DNA of 64,000 nucleotides from Euclidia mi (lineage: Eukaryota; Arthropoda; Insecta; Lepidoptera; Erebidae). The notes under the pieces were generated by a model, which saw only the letters and a program-made list of their open reading frames with translations, was not told where the DNA came from and made no database searches. The stretch lies in the NCBI GenBank assembly GCA_944739405.2, contig OX123187.2, positions 79,468,450-79,532,449 of the forward strand, given 5' to 3'. Below are positions 56,578 to 64,000 of the stretch, one piece after another. The translations under genes were made by a program, and so were the position numbers. Positions within the stretch are counted from its first letter, which is position 1. Every line of letters starts with the position of its first letter.

Positions 56578-56730
56578 AAACTCCGTTAGCACAGGTCAAC
56601 AGGATGGGTGACCGCATGTCGCGTGTGATCAGAACGCTAACGTGGTTGGGGGAGCAACCATAACTGTCGGTCCTAAATCTTGTCACAACACAGGAATCGT
56701 GAGGCTATATCAGAGGCCTTCGGGCTGTCT
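56578..56730 (+). mobile_element. 5S rRNA-related SINE fragment
   Basis: 'caggatgggtgaccgcatg' corresponds to the 5S internal promoter region, and 'gtcggtcctaaatcttgtc' and 'atcagaggccttcgggctgt' follow in the same order as in the copy at 29965. Diverged. Confidence 0.4.
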
Positions 56731-57164
56731 GACCCCAGAGAACGCCCCTTACACACGCGAAACATACAAAACAAGTTATTTGTGCAATCGATAAACAGTT
56801 CTTTTTGAGTCTATTTGTAAGATAGAAATTGCCTAGTTTGAGAGATGTAGAATAGGGGCCCAAAATTGTTGCCTCCAAATCGAAACGATTAAGGACTCCT
56901 GCAGAGCTTCTTTTAGCATCGGCGACCGGCAATTTTGCAACTGTATCGATCATGGTTATGCTCCGTGGTATCGATGCTGCATCGCGTTTTAGCGACTCTC
57001 TGCGCTCGGACGCGGAATCGGAATCTCGCGATTAAGCTACTGCGTCGATGCTGCATCACGATTTCGCGACTGCCTGCGTTCGGACGCGGTCGACCGTAGT
57101 GTTGTCAATCGGTCGGTACGACTATTGATAATTTATTTATTGGGTTAACAGTACAAATAAAATA
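56731..57164. other. No gene; repeat scrap at 56905-56933
   Basis: 'ttcttttagcatcggcgacc' is shared with 38945. 56960-57110 has two loosely repeated 'gatgctgcatc' + 'cgcgac' segments. Nothing coding. Confidence 0.35.
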
Positions 57165-57573
57165 CATACATACATACATACATAACGTCACGCCTTTTAT
57201 CCCTGAAGGGGTGGGCAGAGGTGTATTTCTACACACACTTTTCTCCAGATATACTTTAGTCCCACGTAATGAGGGGCGAGCCTATTGCCGTACCGGGCAC
57301 ATTTCCAGACTCCGTGCTGCTACTGAGAATTTCGTGACAGAAAAACTCAATAACACTGCCCGACCCAGGAATCGAACCCGGGACCTCCCGATCCCACGCG
57401 CACATTTATGCCGCGTGACCAACGAGGCAGTCGTATAGGGTTTGATGTAGAGTTTTCCGTCTCTACGCAAAGATGGTATTTGCATCGTGTTATCCCTTAG
57501 TCGCCTCTTACGACACCCACGGGAAGATAGGGGGTGGTAACACTTGTATTCTATGCCGTCAACCACACGGGCA
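57165..57573 (-). mobile_element. Composite SINE, full-length copy
   Basis: Minus strand, 5' to 3': head module (cccgtgtggttgacggcata, 'gtgggtgtcgtaagagg', 'gcaaataccatctttgcgta'). A tRNA-like module follows (ctgcctcgttggtcacgcgg; B box ggttcgattcc), then a body ('gagtttttctgtcacgaaat', 'cagtagcagcacggagtc', 'cattacgtgggactaaagt') and a tail ('ccttcagggataaaaggcg') with (TATG)n. The head is also used by the SINE at 25203, and the body and tail are shared with 33092 and 62014. It therefore looks like a fusion of two SINE parts. Confidence 0.8.
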
Positions 57574-57763
57574 CGGTCTAAAAATCGACCCCAATTAAAT
57601 TAACACAAGTTTTTATTTAAAACTTTTAAGATAGGTAGGTAGGTACTGTATTGTTTATGTTGTATTACGTGTACTAAGAATAATTAATATTTTTGTAGTA
57701 AATAGCATTTTTGTAGTAATGTAAAGCCTCGAGTTCGTAAAATGAAAAACTCGGCTAGTCAGT

Positions 57764-58300
57764 GTGGACAAGTTTGTGCAAGATAATGAGTTCGAGCGTA
57801 CGTCTTTCAGGCGCGTTTTGACTTGTTCTCTATTTGATTTGGAATTTGTATTCCGTGCTCATTTGCGTAACCGCTGTCAGCGCCGTAACGAGTCATTGCA
57901 GCAGTGGTCTATAGAAGTAGAGAAGATGGTAGGAAAAGCTTACCAGTCTGCACCCCCGGTACAAGTCCAAAGCATGCGTCTCCAGGCGTTCATTGATGGC
58001 ATTTATGACGATGAGGTCAGGTCTGCTGTTCGTCTGAAGCACTACGATAACGTTAAGGACGCTTTAGTGCACGTTCTAGAAGTGGAGGCTGTTCGTTGAG
58101 ACATTAAGGGTGGACGAGTCCGAGTTGTGGCCGCAGAAATGCAGTGAACAGACCAAAGATTTGTCCCAAAATGTTATAGCTGCAGGGGACCAGGACATTT
58201 CAGCAGTAGCTGTCCGAAACGTAAACGTAAGACTGACGCTACTGTTCAAACGGCAGAACACGACCAGGAAAACTAATTCCAGCCAGGGCTGCGGGGCAAG
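57764..58300 (+). pseudogene. Gypsy LTR-retrotransposon gag remnant
   Basis: Residues from 57764 (DKFVQDNEFERTSF, ECSL-like region, LQQWSIEVEKMVGKAY, LQAFIDGIYDDEVRS and DALVHVLEVEAVR) match the capsid-type retrotransposon gag domain. After a stop at 58099, a different frame at about 58168-58215 gives a CCHC knuckle, CYSCRGPGHFSSSC, followed by a basic PKRKRK. No LTR was found beside it. Known role: capsid and RNA packaging. Here it is broken and not usable. Confidence 0.7.
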
Positions 58301-58302
58301 CG

Positions 58303-58910
58303 TTGGCCGGTAGACGAAAAGCCCCTAAAGTTTGTATCAGACAAAGCACGGATGGGAACAGCTTAACTATTGATGGAGCCGTCAATGGCGTTACCTGTTT
58401 GCTGACCTTGAACACCGGTGCGTCACGAACTGTTATATGGACTCATCTGATAAGGAAGAATGGGAAGATTCTAGAGCAGTCACTTCGACCGCGACTGACA
58501 ACGGCTACCAGCCAGCACATCCCAGTCAGGGGAGAGCAAAAGGTGGCTTTCAAAGTAGGTGACAAATTATATTGGCAAAAAGCACTGATTGCAGACATCG
58601 TCGACGACTGCATTGTTGGGCTAGAATTCTTCAGAGATCACCAATGTAGATTGGATATTAAGTGTGGTATCCTAAAGTGTCGAGACGTGGAGATTCTAAT
58701 GAGAGTTGGAGGCACGGGAAAGGTTTTGTGCCTCAAGGAGAGCAAGCTCGCACCTAGGTCACAGACCTTTGTTCCTGTCACATTACCTGACATTAGAGTG
58801 GCATCTTGCTAAAGAGGTCGATTGCCATCAGAGAAACTGGGACGAATATATCCCACTATTTCTTCTGGCTTACAGAGCCGCTGTTTCTCCCTTGATCGCT
58901 GTGCATTTCT
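58303..58910 (+). pseudogene. Gypsy protease and integrase tail, RT missing
   Basis: The frame from 58303 has a retropepsin-like region: TCLLTLNTGASRTVIW, where the catalytic DTG reads NTG, then ADIVDDCIVGLEFFRDH. From about 58800 another frame gives DCHQRNWDEYIPLFLLAYRA, the C-terminal part of the Gypsy integrase core. RT, RNase H and most of integrase are absent between them, so there was a large internal deletion. The active-site Asp-to-Asn change alone would inactivate the protease. Confidence 0.65.
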
Positions 58911-59030
58911 AACGGCAAAATACTTCATTTACTAATTTTGTCGCAACTGTAATTGGTTCCTGATTGGGGACTGCAAAAGCTTCAGGCCATCTCGTGAAAT
59001 AATCCATCACCACCAGAATGTAGTAGTATG
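58911..59030 (-). pseudogene. Inverted Gypsy integrase fragment
   Basis: The minus strand reads YILVVMDYFTRWPEAFAVPN, the first catalytic-Asp region of a Gypsy integrase, ending KLVNEVFCR. It lies head-to-head with the plus-strand integrase tail at 58800-58905 and fused in frame with the LINE at 59031, so it marks a rearrangement. Confidence 0.7.
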
Positions 59031-59780
59031 CATAATCGTTCAACGTCACGTCGACTGCGTGTGATTTTGTCAGACAAGCGTGAAACAAGTGCGGATTGCT
59101 CTTTACAAATACTTTGATATATAATGACGGAAGTGTCAGAATTTTATGGCTTTTAAAATAGTGGCTGGAAGCTATCAGTGCTCTGAAGGCGAATACACCG
59201 CTTTTGCATTTTGAAAACCATTTCTTTGTTTGTCGAGTTAGCCCAAAAGATAATAAAGATTCAACAAGACCATGGTATGCAGTTAATAGTACGTTTGAAT
59301 TTACAATGTGTGAGAGATTGTAAAGGGCATATGCTGTGCTACTTATTTTGTTACACAGACCTTCAGTATGATCCTTCCAATTCAGTTTCTTGTCAATAAC
59401 CAATTCAAGAAAACGAGATGAATCTGTTTCTGATATGATGATATCCTCATACATTAGTCTGGGGTTGGATGAATATTTTGTGCTTTGGTTAAAATGCATA
59501 ATATTCGTTTTTTTTTCAAATTAATCTTCAAATTATTGTTCTGTAGCCATGTATTAATAGAATAAAATGTATTATTTATGTCAGATTCATAGATATCATC
59601 ATTATCGCAAGATATAGTAATTGTACTATAGTCAGTAAATAGCGTCATCGGGTAATCAATTGCAAGTGGCAAATCATTAATATATAGAATGAACAAGAGC
59701 GGTCCCATTACGCTACCTTGAGGTACGTCATATTTGATAGAGCGCTCTCTTGACATATGTGATTCTTCAAATTTCCTATT
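59031..59780 (-). pseudogene. LINE RT, downstream piece
   Basis: Minus-strand RT: RSIKYDVPQGSVMGPLLF (motif B), then LFTDYSTITIS, where the catalytic YADD is degenerate to TDYS. NTWLQNNNLKINLKKKR and the thumb region follow (FLELVIDKKLNWKDH, VESLLSFGLT). A frameshift near 59460-59500 separates two open parts. The downstream end runs into Gypsy integrase codons at about 59030. It is the 3' part of the copy whose other pieces are at 60836-61014 and 62269-62475. Confidence 0.75.
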
Positions 59781-59789
59781 TAAAGGACT

Positions 59790-60835
59790 ATGGGCAAAAA
59801 TGTATGGGCTCCGTCCCCATATACCAACAGACATGAAACTGATGCCATTGTGTACCTTAAGTATCTACTATTTGATTAAAATCCTTTTTTTACTTGAATC
59901 CGTGGCATATATAAATCAAAAACAATTTATTATTATTAATTAACCTATATTTTCATTTTACACTTGTAAGTTCTTTTAACATTATGGTTATATTACAGTT
60001 CAAAACATTATTTATTAACCATACAAAATAAAAAATAAAGTAATTTTAAACATTTAAATTATCATGAATGAATAATAGGAAAATAACCAATATAAATGCG
60101 TTATCCCGCTTGCATGCAAGACTTATACGCCTTGAGCCTGAACGACTGTCAAAGATCTTCATGACAGCCGGGACCGACGGTTTAACGTGCTCTCCAAGGC
60201 AAGGGGCAAGCGGTAATTTAACAATTTAATACGCATTTAACTTCGAAAAGTCATTGGTGCGTGCCATGGATTCGAACTCGATTCCCTCTGCATGGCAATC
60301 CGTTGGTATCTCCACCAGGCTATTGCTGCCCTTATATAATAATCACTACATAGTATAAAACTACGTCTGTCTTCTGTCTGTCTGTCCCTATGTATGCTTA
60401 AATCTTATAAACTACGCAACGGATTTTAATGCGGTTTTTTTTATAGATAGAATGATTCAAGAGGAAGGTTTATATGTATAATTGACGCGGGTGAAGCTGC
60501 TGGCACCGTCTAGTATAATATAAATGAATGAATCATTTAAATTCATTTTCTTCTAATTATTCATTCTTACAATGCTTATAGTAGGCAAATAACAATAGTG
60601 AGTAATAGTACTGGTCTACATATGTTCACTGTGCACTAATGAAAAGATAAGTGAGTAGGTGTTTTACAAATAATCGTCAAAAATACGTACTTATTCGATT
60701 AACGTTAATTACTATGACAACCCAATGCTTTTGGGCAACGTCCCCATGGTAAAAAAATATCATCTTACCAAGATGTGTCAATTGAGTTACATTTCATTTT
60801 TGTTGATGGGTGGGGACGATTCCCATTGTTCTTAA
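59790..60835. mobile_element. Possible DNA element with diverged inverted ends
   Basis: 'atgggctccgtccccatata' near 59800 and the reverse complement of about 60800-60830 ('atgggaatcgtccccaccca') are similar, and the similarity continues for ~40 bases with gaps. The segment splits the LINE RT and contains a SINE (60096-60330). No transposase is present. 60336-60640 has 'ctgtcttctgtctgtctgtc' and a common repeat phrase near 60412 ('actacgcaacggattttaat'). Confidence 0.4.
60096..60330 (-). mobile_element. tRNA-derived SINE
   Basis: The minus strand starts ggcagcaatagcctggtgga (A-box region), with gagttcgaatcc as B box near 60269-60280, then 'ggcacgcaccaatgac', 'gggaccgacggt'-type body in antisense and a tail near 'gcgggataacgcattt'. 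The tRNA-like head has the normal order. Related scraps are at 18078 and 30568. Confidence 0.65.
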
Positions 60836-61014
60836 ATCTAAGTATCTCTGTTTTTTGTTGACTTTCGGTCGTCGACCGGATACGACCGGTACGAATTTAT
60901 TAGTCTTAATAAGTTACCACGAATACCATAGGCTTCAAGTTTTTTTAACAAGTATTATGTTCCACGTAATCAAAGGCCTGTGCCATATCGCAGTAAATAG
61001 AGCAGATTGGTGTC
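60836..61014 (-). pseudogene. LINE RT, middle piece
   Basis: The minus strand reads TPICSIYCDMAQAFDYVEH, the first catalytic-Asp motif of RT, then LVKKLEAYGIRGNLL and LINSYRS. It joins upstream across the Penelope insertion and the SINE to 62269-62475. One stop codon lies at about 60840. Confidence 0.8.
61003..61014. repeat. Target duplication of the Penelope insertion, left
   Basis: cagattggtgtc, identical to 61979-61990. Using one copy restores the LINE frame. Confidence 0.85.
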
Positions 61015-61990
61015 ACATAGTATCTTCTTGGGTTTACGCGAATGTTACACATTGAAATTAAACTACAGTTTACGGATTTTATCGCGATGTATTGGTTTCA
61101 CTAAGTTATTACATTTGAAACTAATGATCTAGAAACTATATTTTTAATTTATTACTAGCCGACGTTTCGAATTCTTTACAGAATTCATGTTCACGGCAGA
61201 CTGAGGTGATATTTGTCTTTTTCTTGAATGTATAAGTTATCTCAAAGTACCCAAACATTTTTTTTTTCATCTACTGGTGTTACTTTTTACGCAGAATGAG
61301 CTCACAGTGTCCTTAGGTCTTCTGGTGACTTTGCCCTTCTTGGGTTTCATTAGCCTTATGACAGGGTCCCAAGCTGGAGGAACATTCTAACCATCTTCCC
61401 TATTGAAATTAGGGTGTTTTTTAATTTCAATAGACTCTCGTATCATCCTTGGAAGAAAACGGTGTTCTTTTGCGAGTATCTGTGGTTCATCAAATCGCAG
61501 GTAGTGGTTGGGTCCTTGTTCCACATGTTCACACACAGCAGACTTTGTTGAGCGTTTATGTTTTATGTCAGCTATATGTTCTTTGAGTCAAATGCCTATG
61601 CTTCTCTTGGTTTGTCCAATGTATGAGAGCCCACATTCACAGTCAATTTTGTAGACACCGGCCTCTTGCAAGGGTAACTGACACTTGACAGGTGGTAATA
61701 ATTGACTGATCTTCGTTGGCGACTTGTAGTAAGTTTTGATAGAAGCTCGCTTCAAGAAAAAAGAAAAAAAAATGTTTGGGTACTTTGAGATAACTTATAC
61801 ATTCAAGAAAAAGACAAATATCACCTCAGTCTGCCGTGAACATGAATTCTGTAAAGAATTCGAAACGTTGGCTTGTAATAAATTAAAAATATAGTTTCTA
61901 GATCATTAGTTTCAAATGTAATAACTTAGTGAAACCAATACATCGCGATAAAATCCGTAAACTGTAGTTTAATTTCAACAGATTGGTGTC
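61015..61990 (-). mobile_element. 5'-truncated Penelope-like element, inverted terminal repeats
   Basis: Inverted repeats at 61052-61265 and 61765-61978 (214 bp, two differences) surround the GIY-YIG end of a Penelope-like ORF. Outside the left arm is a 37-bp extension (61015-61051), then the 12-bp duplication. Penelope elements are known for terminal repeats in direct or inverted orientation and for short extra tails of about this length. The arm includes gaattctgtaaagaattcga followed by aacg, a stem-loop plus GAAAC reminiscent of the ribozyme-like motif in Penelope repeats, though the core is not canonical. Confidence 0.85.
61275..61742 (-). pseudogene. Penelope GIY-YIG endonuclease domain
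   Basis: The minus strand reads YYKSPTKISQLLPPVKC, then EAGVYKIDCECGLSYIGQTK, where GVY...YIG is the GIY-YIG signature. The rest has RSIGI, a stop in place of a probable Arg, LKEHIADIKHKRSTKSAV, CEHVEQGPNHYL and IRESIEIKKHPNFNRED with the catalytic Glu, a second stop, and PPAWDPVIRLMKP. RT is absent, so the copy is 5'-truncated. The domain would cut target DNA during insertion. Two stop codons make this copy dead. Confidence 0.88.
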
Positions 61991-62013
61991 CTTTTATCGA
62001 CGTGTGATAAAAC

Positions 62014-62258
62014 TTTTTTTTTATAGTCCCTCGCCACTCAAGAAGTAGGCAGAGGTATATTGCTACACCCACTTTTCGCCAGTTTTATTTTAGTCCCACG
62101 TAATAGGGGGCGAGCCTAGGCACATTACCAGACTCCGAGCTGCTACTGAGAATTTCCAACGGAAAAACCCAATAACACTTTGCCCGACCCGGGAATTGAA
62201 CCCGAGACCTCCCACGCACACATTTATGCCGCGAGACAAACGAGGCGGTCTACGAGCA
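62014..62258 (-). mobile_element. tRNA-derived SINE with 10-bp duplication
   Basis: The T-run at 62014-62022 (A tail on the minus strand) is followed by the SINE body ('cccacgtaatagggggcgag', 'cagactccgagctgctactg') and a head with 'cccgggaattgaacccgag', a mutated B box in antisense. gtgataaaac occurs directly on both sides (62004-62013 and 62259-62268). It is inserted in the LINE RT. Confidence 0.85.
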
Positions 62259-62475
62259 GTGATAAAACATACTTTAAAAAATCATATAGTACTGTCATAT
62301 TTATATTTTTGATACGTCGGAATCCTTTTTATTCATTACTCAGTATTACATATTTCTCTAAGTAATTATTTATTGCATTTGAAAATATTTTTCAAGTATT
62401 TTGGAAAATATAGAAATCAATGCTATGGGTCTATAAGACTCTACTAGTTTATTATCACCTTTTTATATAAAGGCC
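62259..62475 (-). pseudogene. LINE RT, upstream piece
   Basis: The minus strand reads IRPLYKKGDNKLVESYRPI, then ALISIFSKILEKYF and, after a frame change, NNYLEKYVILSNEQKGF and LYDFLKYVLS. These are the RT finger motifs just upstream of the first catalytic Asp. Through one gtgataaaac and one cagattggtgtc copy the frame continues into 61014. It is the highest-coordinate part of the copy that can be read. Confidence 0.75.
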
Positions 62476-64000
62476 TTATAACTGCTAGACCGTGCAAAGT
62501 GACTATTGTCCCTTTTTTGGAAAAACAAATGAGCGCGTAAACTGTCATTTTTCCCACGCTATTCCGCTGCGCACTTATCTGTTTGTGAAACTCGGATAAC
62601 TTAACCGATTGCAGTATGTTGCATATCAATAGACGCGTAATTAAATGAGCTCCAATGATATAAATTAAAACTATATAATATGGTTGAAGCCAAGACAAGG
62701 GCAGTATAAAGTGAAAATTAGAATTTTATTCCCGCCATTTTTGAGCGCAATTTTATATTTCTGACATATTCCTTTTTCTCGTCGTTTTTTATTATGTGAG
62801 GTATATAAGTATTATACACGGTTAGAAAGGCTATTTAATTAACTTTTAGAGAAAATAAATATAATGAAAAGAAACATTTTAATATTACACTTAAAAAATA
62901 AAACAAACATTTTTTTTAATTCGCGCCAATGTTCATTTTTTTTAAAATAACGTTTTATGTTATATATCAGATTCAAACCTATATAACTTTCTTTCCAATT
63001 AGATTTCCAAGTATAAAAACCAATTCCGATAAGAATCTGATAAGAATTATTTTTATCGGAATCTACACAGTCGTTTACTTTTTCCCGCCAAAATAACTGA
63101 AGTTCCCGCCAATATTTTCGATAACTAATATCTCATAAATAATATGAGTATTTTATATTTTATCAAAGGTTTATTTATATACTCATAATAAAAAAAATAA
63201 TACAACGCATAAATGTAACTTTTGTATTTAAACTTCTTTACATAAAATAAAATAAAAATGCCGTTTTAACGATATTATTTTGTCTAGAATTAAAGTAATA
63301 CACAATTTATTTATTTTTTGCGGTAACTTCATATTTAATCAGTTAATTTACAATAAAAAGTATGACATATAATTACATAATTTGTTTACAATGATGTTTT
63401 TAGTCCATAATTACGTACCGCGTGCAAAATGCAAAGTCAGCGAAATATATATTTTTTTCAAATGCTTACATCTAAATAATTTTCTGCAAGTATTGCTATA
63501 ACTTTATTTTATTATATAGATAATATCACCAGGTATATGAAAAAATAACAGCAAGCAAGTTTCAGCTAATACTTTTATTATGATAAACAAAAATGTCGAG
63601 TAAGTCGTTAAAGACGACATTGTTTACGTTACGGCCGCTTGCCTAAAGTAAACATTTCATTCAAACGTAATTTGTTTAGTACCATTAGAATGAGTCATTC
63701 ATTAGGTTGCAGAAAAATAAACACCACTCCTCTTACGTTATTAACAATCGAACAAAAAGTAATTTATTGAGCGTATTGAGCGTATTGAGCGTACTGAGTA
63801 AGCACTTTAGTACTAAAAGAAGCTGTATTTGGATCAGAAGCATCATATACTTCAGAGAACGGAAGACTATCCTGTTAATATATTTTTTGTTTTAGTCAGT
63901 AAACAAATATGAATCTTACCTGTGGGGCTACCAGTATTAGTACTTCTGCGAACTAGTTTGGTTGGTGCTTGTCTAGGTCTTTGCGTCACTGTTCGTGTGT
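62476..64000. other. AT-rich end of window, no gene recognised
   Basis: 62476-62700 may still carry degenerate RT-linker codons. Beyond that there is strongly AT-rich DNA. 63768-63799 has three to four copies of the 10-mer gagcgtattg. No ORF with a known motif. Confidence 0.35.

Overview
The window is AT-rich eukaryotic DNA packed with insect transposable elements, and no host protein-coding gene could be recognised in it. Several tRNA-derived SINE types, non-LTR retrotransposon 3' ends and SINE tails that I know from moths and butterflies point to a lepidopteran genome. This organism call rests on repeat recognition, not on a host gene.

Layout. 1-2150: tail and 3' UTR of one LINE, an inverted LINE endonuclease fragment and a LINE reverse-transcriptase (RT) C-terminus. 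3220-8225: a decayed minus-strand LINE split by a 3.3-kb RTE-type LINE (4724-8027) that keeps one long open frame and a perfect 16-bp target-site duplication. 9685-12358: a terminal-inverted-repeat element carrying a 5'-truncated LINE. 12359-25745: a minus-strand LINE (PHD-finger ORF1 plus endonuclease) split by an 11.2-kb insertion (13101-24289). That insertion is bounded by two 624-bp direct repeats and a TATA duplication, and no gag or pol was found inside. Its interior holds minisatellites, SINEs, a MITE and a Harbinger scrap.

25830-39695: SINEs, a cluster of short palindromic motifs, paired MITEs, a long fold-back and stretches with nothing recognised. 39696-44697: a two-ORF LINE with damaged ORF2, flanked by a 205-bp direct repeat that behaves as an exceptionally long target-site duplication. 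45436-47062: a dispersed repeat with a GC-rich insert, then a LINE tail. 47616-50750: a decayed hAT transposon of the ZBED/SCAND3-like kind. 51500-56070: a LINE with both ORFs open. 57165-59030: a SINE and a rearranged Gypsy remnant. 59030-62475: a minus-strand LINE RT interrupted by a Penelope-like element, a SINE and a probable DNA element. 62480-64000: AT-rich DNA with no recognised gene.

The elements do not form a pathway. The useful information is the order of nesting. At three places (4723/8044, 13100/24290 and the 61003-62268 nest), removing the insert with one duplication copy restores the reading frame of the host LINE, so those boundaries are well supported.
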